A program made the position numbers and the translations under genes. The notes below the pieces were generated by a model that searched no databases, had not been told where the DNA came from, and saw only the letters and a program-made list of their open reading frames with translations. From Poa pratensis (lineage: Eukaryota > Streptophyta > Magnoliopsida > Poales > Poaceae): a stretch of DNA of 64,000 nt. Positions 46,973 to 58,469 of the stretch are shown here, piece by piece. The DNA lies in contig CAMZMU010000081.1 of NCBI GenBank assembly GCA_947311845.1, forward strand, positions 1-64,000, read 5' to 3'. Positions within the stretch are counted from its first letter, which is position 1. The number at the start of each line of letters is the position of its first letter.

Positions 46973-47263
46973 GCAGTCCACGCGTCACGTCGCGGCCCCA
47001 TCACTCTGACTGGCGCGGGGATCGAGGAGACATTTCGCTTTGGACGCCTTCCTACCGTTGGATTCAAGATAGACGCTGGCCGCACGCATGAACTGCAACG
47101 TTCGCTTTGACCATGTCTCGGGGGCTCGTTTCTACTTCATCCCAACGAGCCTCCAGCAGATCAATGAAGGCAAGACACCGGGGACCCGCTTTGGCAAAAC
47201 TGTTTGGACATAGCTCCGGCAGCAACTGAAGCAAGACCCGCCGGGACTATGCCCGGGGGCTAC

Positions 47264-48200
47264 TGTCGCAACAGTGGAACATGGGTTCCCCTAATGCGGC
47301 CAAAGTGGGTCCACCACCTGGGCCCACCAAGAAGATGGACAAGGCAAAGAGTCAAAGCTGGTAGATGGGCCAGCCGATCTACCCCTGAAGAAGCTCGTCA
47401 AGTTCGACATCGACAACCCACGGCTGAGCACCAAGTGACCTTCCGGGGTTACCTGTTTCCCGGAGGCCAGGACGGAGCACTCCCGGGTTCAGGTACCCGG
47501 CAGGAGGCTGGGCGTACTTCCGGGACGCTCCATCCGTACAACAGAAGAGGATAAGCACGCCAGCTCGGACAGGAAGCTGATAGAAGACTTGGGCACCAAG
47601 ATGAAGATCACAGCCTTGGGCGTGGTTGGTGGGGCTGTCAGTCCGCCCCCACCTTTCCTAAAGGTTGACAGCGACATCTCACAAGACGCTTGGACGAGAA
47701 GAAGCCACGTGTCCTCCAAAGACCGCGGAGGGGTTTTCTCCCGCCAAAACCCCTCACGCTCCTCGCGTGCGCCTGTGGTATCCCCTTAGCCTATAAAAGG
47801 AGGGCCAAGGCACCGAGGCAAAGGGAGGTCGGATCAGAAGCAAGCTGAGCCAAGACTAGACTAGGGTTTGGAGGGTAGAGAGAGAGGTGATCTCCCCTGG
47901 ACAGGATCTGCTCTTCGTCTACCTCCGGCCGGTACTCTGCCGGGTTCACCCGTAGAACACCCTTGTAAACCACTCCATGATGACCACCTCAATCCAGACA
48001 TGCAGGAGTAGGGCTTTTAGCCTCCGGGCGGCCTGAACCTGGGTAACTCCTTGTGTCCCTGTGTTGTTTGCTTGCCACCACCGACGAAGAACTTGGCAAA
48101 CACCTCCCGGGTGACGACGTCTTCCAGCCTCCTTCGCGCCCGTGCCGAACCAAAAAAGGGGTATCCTTTACTCCTGGTGTCCGTCACCCGAGACACGACA
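47264..48200 (+). mobile_element. 3' LTR of Tat-like element
   Basis: 937 bases, TGTCGCAACAGTGGAACATG to ...gagacacgaca, with TATAAAAGG at 47792-47800. Preceded by a purine-rich gcccgggggctac. Followed by the CGGTT duplication at 48201-48205. Confidence 0.92.
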
Positions 48201-48205
48201 CGGTT

Positions 48206-48332
48206 CTTGTATCGTGTTTGTGTTCTCGTGTTCTTGCGTTCTTCGTTTTCTTCGTGTGTTCTTGCGTTAGTCCGCCCATTCGATTCGTCAATTTGTGAAG
48301 ATCGGGCCGCCCTAGAGGTGTGAACCGCATCA
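48206..48332 (+). mobile_element. outer gypsy LTR, part 2 (3' end)
   Basis: Continues the LTR interrupted at 30504 and ends ...cctagaggtgtgaaccgcatca, matching the LTR ends at 6353 and 12156 in style. Two bases later comes a primer-binding site. Confidence 0.8.
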
Positions 48333-48334
48333 TA

Positions 48335-48346
48335 TGGTATCAGAGC
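48335..48346 (+). promoter_or_regulatory. primer-binding site (initiator tRNA-Met type)
   Basis: TGGTATCAGAGC, the classic complement to the 3' end of initiator tRNA-Met, placed two bases after the LTR end. It shows that 29601-48332 (without inserts) acts as a 5' LTR. Confidence 0.85.
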
Positions 48347-48640
48347 AAAGGTTGCCACGGATTTGACTTTGTTTCCACCCCCAATCCACCCAAATTTTTA
48401 TTTGATTTTGAGAAATTCGAAAATTTCCACAAAAAATATCCCAAATTGCTTTTGGATCGATCTGTGAATCTTGTGCATTTTGTTAGGTTTTGGTCCATAG
48501 ATCCATTACTATACTTGTTGATCTACCTTCCTTTGCATTCCCATAGCCTAATTCCATCATTTGGCCCTTCGATTTGAAGTTTTCAATCTAGTTTTTCCGC
48601 CCAAATCGCCCAATTTCGAGTTCTCGGGCACGAACAGCGA
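48347..48640 (+). other. leader of outer gypsy element, part 1
   Basis: Non-coding leader after the primer site; interrupted by the CACTA element at about 48641. The right-hand part of the leader appears to resume at 62067. Confidence 0.55.
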
Positions 48641-48654
48641 CCCGGAGCGGGCCT

Positions 48655-48792
48655 AGTCCTGTGCGCCACAGAAATGTTGTGGGTCCCCCTCCAACTGTTG
48701 CCTGGGTGCTTATTCTGTGGCGCACGGTTCTGGATGCGCCACTGAAACTAATATTTCTGTGGCGCATCTAAGCCGTGCGCCACAGAAACGTA
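48655..48792. repeat. CACTA left subterminal repeats
   Basis: At least five copies of tgcgccac(ag/tg) or its complement in 140 bases, in both orientations. In CACTA elements such repeats bind the element's own DNA-binding protein. Confidence 0.85.
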
Positions 48793-48810
48793 TGTGTGTG
48801 TGTTTTTTTA

Positions 48811-49075
48811 ATTTAACCAAATGTGTTTGTGTTTTGTACATTCTTTTTTTTTAAATGCGTGTGTGTTCTTTCTTAAAATATAACCAATTTTTTTAAATTT
48901 AACCAAATGTGTTTGTGTTTTGTACATTCTTTTTTTATAAAATTGTGTGTGTTCTTTCTTTAAATATAACCATTTTTTTAAAAAATTAACCAAATGTGGG
49001 TGTTCTTTATTTTTTAAATATAACTAAAAATATTTTTTAAAAAGAATAACAAATGTATGTAGTGTTCTTTATTAA
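48811..49075. repeat. 86-bp tandem repeat, three copies, AT-rich
   Basis: atttaaccaaatgtgtttgt recurs at 48811 and 48897, with a degraded copy near 48984. Internal T-runs vary in length. Confidence 0.85.
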
Positions 49076-49116
49076 AATTTAACCAAAAAAATTTACAAAA
49101 ATATTTGAGACAGCTA

Positions 49117-49171
49117 GGATTCGAACCTGGCTGCCCTAGGTTTCATGTTCAGTGGCTAACCACTGGGATAT
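49117..49171 (-). ncRNA. tRNA-like module with A/B-box sequences
   Basis: On the minus strand, cccagtggttagcc (49154-49167, A-box-like) is followed about 35 bases later by GGTTCGAATCC (49117-49127), a perfect B box / T-loop. The intervening bases do not give a clear anticodon arm, so this is not a functional tRNA. It may be a tRNA-derived scrap or a Pol III-like promoter within the CACTA element. Confidence 0.5.
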
Positions 49172-49269
49172 GTTGGTTTTATTGTCATATAGCAGCAGCA
49201 CTACTTTTTAAAGTTTCAGGCAACACAATTCTGTGGCGCACCCTGGCTAGGATGCGCCATAAAATTATT

Positions 49270-49670
49270 CTGCGCCCACTTACATGTGGGCCCTCCCCGC
49301 GTCGGCCTCTCTCTTCCCAAATTTCCCCAACTCCTCTCGACACAAAGCGCGCACTCGACACCACCGTGCCCCCAACTCGTCGCCGGTGACCTCCCTGCGC
49401 CCCGCCCACCCTTGCACGCGCCCTGCCCCAACTCGTCGCCGTCGATCGACCTCCCCTGCGCCCCGCCCCCGCCCAACCCTCCTCCGAGCAAACGAGCAAC
49501 CGCCCAACCGCCCCACCCTCGCCTCGGCCTCGAGCCACCGCCGACGAAGAAGACCACCGACGCCGCCCTGGGACCCGCCACAGGACACCAGGACCTCCAC
49601 CCGCTCCCTGCCCGAGGTGCTTCCCCGCTCCCCTGCCTCCCTCCCCTACCGAAAAACATGCACCCTAGGT
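49270..49670. other. GC-rich, Pro/Arg-coding stretch
   Basis: High GC gives open frames on both strands at once, none with a domain. Looks like a 5' exon-like or captured gene leader inside the CACTA element. It ends in an acceptable exon-intron-like transition at about 49615 (cgaggtgcttcc), which I do not press. Confidence 0.35.
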
Positions 49671-50290
49671 GTTTGTTGAAACTCCAACAACAATTTTTTT
49701 GAATTTTGTTGTTCATTTGCTTGCTGCTTGTTGTTGTTAGTGATGCTAGGTTAGTTTCTAGGTTAGTTGCTAGGTTAGTGTTAGGTTAGTACATGCAAAA
49801 AATTGAAGATGAAATTTTGGAGATGAAAAATTTGCTAAGTCAAATATGGTCAGTGTTTAAACATGCCTTTCAAACTGACTTGAATTAAGGTGTTAGAAGT
49901 TTTCAAAATTTTATTTTGAGCTTTATCATGAAATAATAATGTAGTGCAAGATATCCATGAAGGTATATTGCAAATAGGATCAAGATTTGATAATTTCGTA
50001 AGCGTCCAAAGTTGGTACTTTTAATTGTCTTGAAGATGCATTTTTAGTTGGAATTAACTAATGCATTATTTTGCAAAATGCAGGAAATTTAAAGGAAACT
50101 CAGCGTGATTTTAGGTGAGATGTGGATGTGGTGATGTGGATGTGGATTTTGCCGTATGCCGTGTATGTTTATGAGATGTGGATGTTGTATGTGTGTTTGT
50201 TGCCGGCCGGAGATGCCGGCCGGAGATGTGGTTGTGTTGATGTGATGTTGTTGCCGGCCGGAGATGCCGGCCACAAATGTTTGTGGATGA
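49671..50290. other. non-coding CACTA interior with GCCGGCC palindromes
   Basis: No gene. 50205-50275 holds three copies of tgccggccggagatg-type sequence, rich in CCGG palindromes, leading into the duplicated hairpin unit. Confidence 0.5.
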
Positions 50291-50613
50291 AATGTCTGCA
50301 GGTACCATGAGGCCCTTGAGTTTGCCGGAACGTCGATTAACTTCCGTTCCGGCAAATTCGGGTACTCCATATGTCCATTTTTAGCAAAGGTCATGCCGAA
50401 ATTTTTCGTGAATTTTGGCATGACTTTGCTAAAAAATAGGACATATGATTTGTGTAATGTCTGCAGGTGCCCCGAGAGGCACTTGAGTTTGCCGGAACGT
50501 CGATTAACTTCCGTTCCGGCAAATTCGGGTACTCCATATGTCCCTTTTTTAGCAAAGGTCATGCCAAATTTTTTCGTGAATTTTGGCATGACTTTGCTAA
50601 AAAAGGACATATG
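50291..50613 (+). repeat. tandem pair of double-hairpin units, period 165
   Basis: Two units (50291-50455 and 50456-50613), each with a short hairpin (tttgccggaacg ... cgttccggcaaa) and a longer one: catatgtcc + tttttagcaaaggtcatgcc pairing with ggcatgactttgctaaaaa + ggacatatg. The long stem is about 30 bp with a 20-base loop. Nearly every base of a unit is in a stem. Confidence 0.9.
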
Positions 50614-50721
50614 GGGTATTGCGACTAATGCATGGGCCGGGGTATCTTAGTACTTAATTAAGCGATTTTTTTATTATATTTGTTGTACTAACCTTTTGTC
50701 CCTTTTTAATGCAGTGCAAAC

Positions 50722-53147
50722 ATGTCGGAAGGCGGCCCTTCTAAGCACATGAGCGTCGAAGATCAAGCTAGAGATTTCAACAAGTCGTTCTAGGAGGTGT
50801 CCCAGTAGATGGAGGAGGAGGCCGCGAGAATGAGCAAGAGGACCGGGTGGAGGACACCGAAACCACAGATGGAGCTGCTAGTGCCGGTAAGGAGGATGAC
50901 ACCAGCACCACTGATGGTGGCGACCACACAGATGCTGCTACCGATAGCAACCCGACCGCTAAGCGGAAGAAGCCAAGGAAGGATTGGACACCGCAAGCGC
51001 TCGACAACGTCACACACGTGTTCACCAAGGTCACGCCATGTGGCCTACCAGTGGAGCCGGAAAAGCATGCCAAAGGGTACAGCATGCAACTATGGTGCAT
51101 TGTCCGGGAAAGCATGTCGATCAACACGAAGGACCTCAGAAGCAAGGGCAATGAGGCTTTGGTCGAAAACCTCCTCACGAAGCTTCACCAACGATACACG
51201 TTCCCGTTCCGTTGAACAAAAGGTGGACAGTTTAGCCATCATGAAGATGAGCACCGCCTTGAGCAGCAGGAAATTTCGGTGAAGAAGAAGATCAATAAGG
51301 TGAAAGCTGGGAGGAGATAAGTGCCAAAGAACCGACGCTCGACAAAGAAGAGTTCGAGATATTCAAGGAGTCCTTAAAGTCTGAGGAGGCTACAAAATGG
51401 ACCGAGTGGGGTAAGTCTATGCAGGAGCTGAACATAGGTAACCACCGTTTGGGAAGCGGCGGTTACGAGGAAAACATGCCGTTTGGGAAAAGGAGGATGC
51501 CATTGTTGCAAAATGGGAAAAGAGAACATGTGGCACAAAATCACGGACGAGCAAGTGAGGAACTTTGTCCGGTCCCGCTACTATCTGAACGAGGCGACGG
51601 GGGAATTCGTTACCGATGATGACGATGTGAGGACATTCGAGAAATTACTGGTAAGGAATTTAATTTCCGCGGATATCTCAAAGTCCATTGCGTTGATCTA
51701 ATTAGATAACGAAGTCATATATTTCTACATGGGTTCACCTTAATTTCCTTTGTCTGCAGGAGGATGAGTTGTAGGATGGCCCGTCGTCCCAGGAGTCGAC
51801 GGAGCCGTGGGACACGACTTTCAACAGGGCGACGAACGCTTACAAGGATAGGGACAAGTCGAAGCCGCCGATGTCAGCTGGTCGTGTGTCCGGCTTTGGT
51901 ACGAGCATGAAGTTCGTAGAGTACTACTCATCTGACCCGGAGAAGAGAAAGGAGAGGAGGAAGATGAAGAGGGATAATACCGTCGAGGTTGTGGAGCTAC
52001 GGAAGAAGGTGGAGTCACTAGAGAAGCAAAAAGTGGACTCCAGTACAGTGGACAAGTTAGTGGACGAGAGGATCGGACGCTCATACCCCTGGGTTGTTTG
52101 AGGGGTTAGCTGCTTGGAATGCGGGAGGTCAACAAGGGCCCATACACGTGCCCAGCTTCAGCGGCAGCAACTCAACCATGAACCGGGCCGTGTCTCCGGA
52201 CCTGGTGACCCCACACAACGCCACCTGCAGCCGTCGGTCCCTTTTGTCGCACCGACACCCCCTCCCGCGAAAGATACCGAGGCGCCACCACCCGAACGGC
52301 CGGAGGAGAATGTTAGGCCGGCCGCCGGCACCGGCGCCCTTGTCTCGACATTAGCCGAGATCAACGCCATCGACAAGGTAACTAATTAATTACTTAGTCC
52401 GCGTCATTTTCTATAACTCTGCCTTTTATGACTGCCACCTCATGGTGCCCAACATTTGTTCACAAAAGGACACGCCTTGCATACTCCTGCATAGGATGGT
52501 ACCCGACGGCGAGTTGAAGGAAGTTGTTGAGGGCATGCTCATACAACCATTGTGCCGCGATATGCACAACAATAGAATGAGCGAGGCCGTGATGAGGGTC
52601 AGGGTGACTGAGGTAGTGCCTGAGTTTAGTGGCATCGACCCCCCCCCCCCCCCCCCATGCAACCTCCGGGAGCCGAGAAAAAACATGCTCCTTGGAAATT
52701 GCCCCAAGTGGGTCCTGGAATGGCCGAAGACCCAAATTCGTCTTGGGGGGTTAAGGCGCCGCTCCACCGGTGCCACCTCTAAACCCCGGAAGCCGATCGT
52801 TCGGCCCTCGAAGCCGCCACGAAAACCTGTTGAGAAGGAACCGGCGCCACAAGCAGCAGTCGCCACCACCCGGAAGGAACCGCCGGTCGTTGCCCCACCA
52901 GCCGCCACAAAGACTTTTGGGAATGTCTGTACCGCAATAGCCGTCCGAAGCCAAAGACGTTGCACCTCAACTTGATGGCAACGACGATGATGATGAAAAT
53001 ATCGATGTCGATGGCTTCCTCAACACGGCGCGAGCAAAGATTTATAAATGCCTGCTATGGATGAGGAACCACCCTTCCGCGCTCACGGTGATCAACCTGT
53101 GTCGTGGGATTATCACGGCGGATGCCATCTCTGGATGACTTTGTAAG
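50722..53147 (+). pseudogene. CACTA-associated Transposase_24 (Ptta/En/Spm) gene, 5' part
   Basis: Starts at ATG 50722 after a plausible acceptor (gcag, 50714). Early stops (tag near 50790 and 50807) break it. Readable pieces: KRKKPRKDWTPQALDNV, YSMQLWCIVRESMSINTKDL and LTKLHQRYTFPFR (50950-51210); ARNHGRASEE-type and VRNFVRSRYYLNEATGEFV (51540-51620); SAGRVSGFGTSMKFVEYYSS with a basic and Leu-heptad segment (51870-52060); a Pro-rich and basic linker (52690-52960); and FLNTARAKIYKCLLWMRNHP (53010-53075). These are marks of the plant transposase family PF03004 found in grass CACTA elements. Coding continues at 60726. Confidence 0.78.
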
Positions 53148-53520
53148 TGTGGGATTAGATACGCGCGGAGATCGTCGAGGTGGGTTTGCACACGAGAGAA
53201 AGATTTATACAGCTTCAGGCCCCGGGAAACATCGTCCGGTAAAAGCCCTACATGCTGTTTGTGGCTAGATCTTATTCCGTATGCCGATGAGCGAGTCGCC
53301 GATGAGGCGGCTCTCTCTATATTTTGTTGTGTCTAGTCTCTTGAGATCTGACCTCTTTTGGTGCGCCTTACCCCTCCTTATATAGGTGGAAGGGGCAGGC
53401 TTACATGTGGTGTCCTAGTAGGATACAAACTAGGGTTTCTATTACAAGTCGGTTCGTGGAGTCCTTGTGCGACTCAAAACGTTAGGTCGCCTTATTGGGC
53501 CTCCTCCATGTTGGGCCGCA

Positions 53521-56182
53521 TCTATTATATAATTAAAACAACAAACAATTAACGGTGAAGATTTAACGCTCTAAAGTTAAGATATCTCAATGGCTTAGAT
53601 TTACCCTCATCCTACGTCACGTTATGTCTTAGATTCACCGTCATCCACCTCTCCTTGCCTCGCCTCGCTTTAGATCGATTTCATATCGATTTCCTTTAAC
53701 AGAAGCCTAACGCGTCCCTATTTGCTGCCGCCGCCGGCTGCAGATTTCACCAAACGGCGATCGAAAGACAGCAATCTCTAGGTGCAACAGATAATTTGTC
53801 CACCGTATTCCAATCTCACGCGCACTGCAGCCGCCACCACGGCGGCACGGCCTTGCACCGATCAAGGGAATCGACGGAAAAAGATACTGCCCCGCGTCCC
53901 TGCTCCCAGGCATGCAGCGCGCCGCCGGCGATCTATGCTCTGAGGACATGAGATTACACGTCGACAAATCATGCAATAGAACAATTGATTGATGGATAAA
54001 TTAATATTTCGATCCCCATGCACATCCTCATGTATGCTGCTGCCGTACTCTCACAGGTTCTACGTACGTGCACTATGTAGCCCCGGAAAAGATGGATGGA
54101 TGGACTGAGCAATGCATGTCGCATGTGGCTGTGCAAAAGATAGATCGATCAACGATCTACGACTTGCTCATACAGTCATGCAAGCGTGAAAGGATGGATC
54201 AATCGATTGGAGAAATTGCCTCATGCACACATCCGTAGAGCCTTGAGCCAGGTAATATCCCATGATTATCTTTATTATCAGTTATTTATTTTTTAAATAC
54301 AACATACAGTCTATAGAATTTTGTCAGCTTCAGCAACTTACAGGTCCACCTCTATCAATCGGTACTCGATAATATTTTAAACCACTAAATCGAATCTCTA
54401 TGTGAAACAATCTGGTAGATGGAGGAGTCTTGGACGAGATGGTAGATTGAAGCCAAGGTGAGTGATTAATTGGTCTCTATAACATGGATGTATATGCAGG
54501 TTTTGATCTCTCATGTAAATCGTAAATCTAACAGGTACAATGCAAAATTGGTGCACAGTAAACGTTATATATGGTCGCCCTATTTGTCAAAAGAATTGAA
54601 ACAATGTGTATTGTTTTTCCTGAAATTTTTTAGCGGGGATAAATACTTATCTCCTTATCAACCGCATTTTGTAAATAGAAGCAATTACTTACTATCTGTA
54701 TGGGTTTTCTGCATTGTTGTTTTCCTGGGTGTAAAATTGTCGTGCATATTACATGTTCTGTTATTTCAGTATCACTTCACTAATGGCGCCATAAATGTTC
54801 CAATCAATAATATTTTTTCTTGATTTGCTTCACAGAAAAATCCTTCCTTATGGACGAATGACAACTACTACCAATCTTCTTGGTAACAGAACATAAAATA
54901 TCTTCTACTTGCTATCTATGCTCGAAACAACAACTAAAGCTTAACTTTCTCAGGTCATGTAGCTTTTACTTTATATTTGTCATTTGTTCTTCATTTTGAC
55001 AGCCGATGGATCCTTTTAAATGATGGCTGTGTAACACATGACAACATAATTTCGGTAATTTGACTGGATGCCAAGTACCTTTATTTCTGTTTACTCAAAA
55101 TAGTACATACATCATACTAGAGGCGGAGGCGGAATAGATCCAGGTTTCTAGCATGTTTCATATACACTTAATAAGTATATTTTTCAAATTATCTTATATA
55201 TTAAAGTCTATCAAAAATTAACATTATATTAGATTATTCTATTTGAGTATTATAGTACTTACATTGATTGAGACAGAGCAGAGATTAGGTAGTCACAATC
55301 AATTGATGGAGCGAAATAAGAGTTAAAGAGTAGAATTCGCACGTGCATCAAGTGGAATTTACTTTCATGCCTTATATTTAGTTTATCATCTAGCCGCGCA
55401 ATTGCGTGGGCCGCCAGTAAAGCAGCTCGAGTCGCTGCTACCGGAGTTGCCGCCTCGCTGTTGTGGCCGCCTGCCAAAGTCTCTCTGAGTAGAGTACCCA
55501 TATCCCATGAGCTCGCCGGAGTTTGGTCGCCACCGAAGATCCAAATCAAAATTTCGTCATCAAAATTTCATCGTCAACTGAGGTCTGGTTTAAATATCAC
55601 TTGATGATCTGATATCTTGCTTGCAAGACAATTGCCTATCTCGCATTTAGAATTTATTTTGAATTTTTACTAACCATTCTGCTTGACTTTTATGCTCCAA
55701 AATAATGTTTCTAAATATTTCAACACTCAAAACATATTATTTATTTCCAGCCTCAGCTCAACTTGCATTAACATTTTAGGTGTCAGGTCCTATGAAATAA
55801 TGGGTCATGGAATACATGACAACACAACTTCGGTCATCGACGAGACGCCAGACAAATCAAATGAACGACAATATCGCAGTCAACTTCTGGTAATATCCAT
55901 GAACAATTGTTCTTCCTATGGTGATATCCTCGAGAGCAGTTTTCAGGTATATGCGTGATATTTTGGTTCCAAAATTTCATATACTTGCTATTCTATGTTT
56001 TGTGGTTTGGGGGAAATATATGTGTGCGGTCTAGCATTAAAAAAAGCTATATTGAAGGTTCTCATAGATCTTAAGTTCAAAATGATAAACATAACTAACG
56101 GTATTGAGCTCTCCAGATAAGAGGGATACGAAGATTCAAAATGTCACCGCTAACCGCGCAATTGCGCGGGTCACCCAGCTAG
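53521..56182 (+). mobile_element. complete non-autonomous Helitron
   Basis: 5' end TCTATTATATAATTAAAACA, the typical grass Helitron start. 3' end: hairpin CCGCGCAATTGCGCGG (56154-56169, perfect palindrome), then 13 bases to the terminal CTAG at 56182. Inserted between A (53520) and T (56183), the Helitron target rule. No Rep/helicase coding. The 5' part (53650-53960) and 55400-55560 are GC-rich and may be captured host fragments. Confidence 0.88.
55394..55409 (+). other. internal Helitron-like terminator hairpin
   Basis: CCGCGCAATTGCGTGG, almost the same as the true 3' hairpin 760 bases downstream, followed by gccgccagtaaag rather than a CTAG end. It may be an old, bypassed terminator. Confidence 0.6.
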
Positions 56183-58260
56183 TTTATCATATGTAAGGAT
56201 ATCCGGATCCTATATCCTCGACAGTAGCCCCCGAGCTTTTGGTCGACTGGAAGAGTCGGGCGGAAGGTCTTGATTTGAAGATGAAATTGTCTTCCTGGGA
56301 GACGAACCTTATGCCGAGATGTTCCAAAATAGTGGATGTTGTCTTGCGAACGTAGATCTTGCCGACGTGTAGATGTTTAGCTTGGCAATTCGTCGACGTC
56401 GATTCCACCAAGCTTTGGACATAGAGGTTGTCGAGTCTTCGTGTCACAATTTGGCGAGTTGTAGACGTTCCCGATGTCAGCGACGTTGACGCTGTCGAGT
56501 TCTTGACGTAGACGCTTGCGAGTCGCGAGCTTTGAGGCTATTGATCCACTGATGTAGGAGCGTTGAGTCGCTAATGTTTGGCGATGTTATATCTTGAACG
56601 TCGGGTCTGGCGGCTCATGAGGTGGCTGGAGAATTGATGTAGAAACCTCCGAGTTATATGCAATGAACCCACCGTGCCATCCAGCAGAAACGTTGATGTA
56701 GACTGCCCAGAAATATTAAGTCGCCTGGAGTATCCTGACGTTCTGCATGTGCGACTCCGCCAAAACATGCTTATATATTGCCCCAACTGACGCAGAGCTG
56801 GCTGAAGATTTGGAGAGTTCGTGCATGCATGGGATTGGCATCCTTGCCGCGAAATCCATGCACGCATGCATGAGTGGCGTTGTAGTTGGATCCTTGCCTT
56901 GAATATGCACGCCGCCAGTGCTAAATATTAATTTGTCCTTGCTGTTGTATACTGAATTTACCCGCAGTAGTAGCGCTGTGCGGGACATCGCCGGATGAAC
57001 ATATCCTTAATTCAAGCCTTGGCAAGTCGGTGACTATGTTTGTTGATACTGCCAAACTGACTGCATTTGAAGTTGCTGAGTTACGCACATTGATGCTGGC
57101 GACCCCAAAAGTGACTGATGGGTCATGAGCATATATTCCTGTTGAGCTGTTGATGTAGAATCCTCCGTATTACCGGTGGAAAACTGGGATAAGCTGCTAG
57201 GTTGGATGTTGATGGTTAATGCTTCGTGACTCCGAGCTGAAATGCAAGTGCATGGCGGCTCGATACATGCTGTCGTCCAGGGAGTACGCTGGAATGTCGA
57301 CCGAGTAACTGTTTAGTTGAAGCTGCATTTGCTGCCTTGCATGGAGTATACGCCAAAATTTGCATGTACTAGTAGCCATGAATAGCTATTCTTGATTGAT
57401 GTTTTATTTCTTCGATCCATGAACCAATGGTATCTTCACGTATGTAGCTTGGCGACAAATTCATGCATGGGTGCCCCTGTAGCTGACTCTTGCTTTGAGA
57501 CTTATCACACCATTTTCCAGGTAATACGTGAAGACAGGCATGTGCTGGTAGCCACGATGGCTAGCTACCTTGATTTGTTTTTCCTTCTTTCTCTTGCTTG
57601 AATACGTTAATCCATGGGAGCTCCGCGCAGGCAGCTAGCTTGGGCTTGGTACTGGAATATTTCCGCATTCCAAAGGAATTGTAACAGATGCCGGTATGGT
57701 CTCAGATAAAAAATCCATCATTTACCACTGGATGTATAGCCCCCAAGACTCGAGGTATATGCTTAATCATGTGACTTGAGGCTTCAAAAACTTTCTCAGT
57801 TGATCAAAAACTTGAGTGTCCTAGCCGTCGGGAATTAAGTAGGCATGCTTTTTTCATCCCGCATGGTGTCATATATCTCTCTTTTTGCAATTTAATCCTG
57901 CAACAATCTTGAAACAAATATTTTGCCGCAAGAAAATAATGATACTTGGAGTAGGGCAGAGCCGCATATAAACACCAAACTTTGAAATATTAGTTGAGAT
58001 GCAAGGATAAAAGATAATCCCAGTCAATATTCTAGATATAAATTAAGGAATCATCCTTAAAAATTTCACTTGATATGGCTGAAAATAAATAAATGATGGT
58101 GGCTTGTACAGCCGATATCAGGGAATGATTATCCCAATCATTAGAAAATCTGGTCGTGCCAGTTCAAACTCATATGGCTGAGTTATAAGTTCCTGAAATT
58201 CAGAAGGCAAAGCCCCCGAGGAAGCAATAACTTGATGATAATAGGTTAGCCTTGGCGGCT
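56183..58260 (-). other. LARD-like LTR interior, non-coding
   Basis: No supported gene. Contains gatatccggatcctatatcc and cgacagtagcccccgagctt, which resemble LTR sequence common in Triticeae, and many gttgatgtag and gtcgacg motifs. Open frames on both strands lack domains. Confidence 0.55.
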
Positions 58261-58285
58261 GATAATAATGATAAAATATTAGTAC

Positions 58286-58465
58286 TCCGCATGATAGCAT
58301 ATGGTACCCTGCATGATAGCAAATTATAATCTGTACTTTTGCATGATAGCAAGTTGTGACCTGTATAATAGCATGTTTTAATCTGCATGATAGCAGATGG
58401 TTGCAGGATAGCAACTGGTTAGATGCATGATAGCATATTGTACGATGCATGATAGCATATGATAC
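58286..58465. repeat. short interspersed GCATGATAGCA repeat
   Basis: About eight copies of gcatgatagca or one-base variants (for example 58287, 58312, 58342, 58396, 58425, 58447) at irregular 17-50-base spacing within 180 bases. Confidence 0.85.
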
Positions 58466-58469
58466 TTGA

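Larger units (their letters stand above)
30505..48200 (+). mobile_element. Tat-like gypsy LTR element, pol-less, with antisense gene
   Basis: Bounded by LTRs 30505-31438 and 47264-48200 and by a CGGTT duplication. Without the nested Athila-like element it is about 7.2 kb. It has a plus-strand gag remnant next to the 5' LTR, then a gene on the opposite strand reaching to the 3' LTR side, and no RT, RNase H or integrase. Antisense extra genes are known in Tat/Ogre-type gypsy elements. This copy is therefore a non-autonomous derivative needing polymerase from another element. The LTRs differ by scattered substitutions, so it is older than the element nested in it. Confidence 0.85.

Noticed and set aside
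49216..49716. Gly/Arg-rich open frames on the minus strand
   Set aside because: Simultaneously open on both strands because of GC content; no domain and no conserved start.
52642..52657. Poly-C run in the CACTA gene as a regulatory site
   Set aside because: A simple homopolymer within a Pro-coding stretch; length probably unreliable.
58286..58465. CRISPR-like short repeat array
   Set aside because: Repeats are 11 bases with irregular spacing in a plant LTR; not a CRISPR array.
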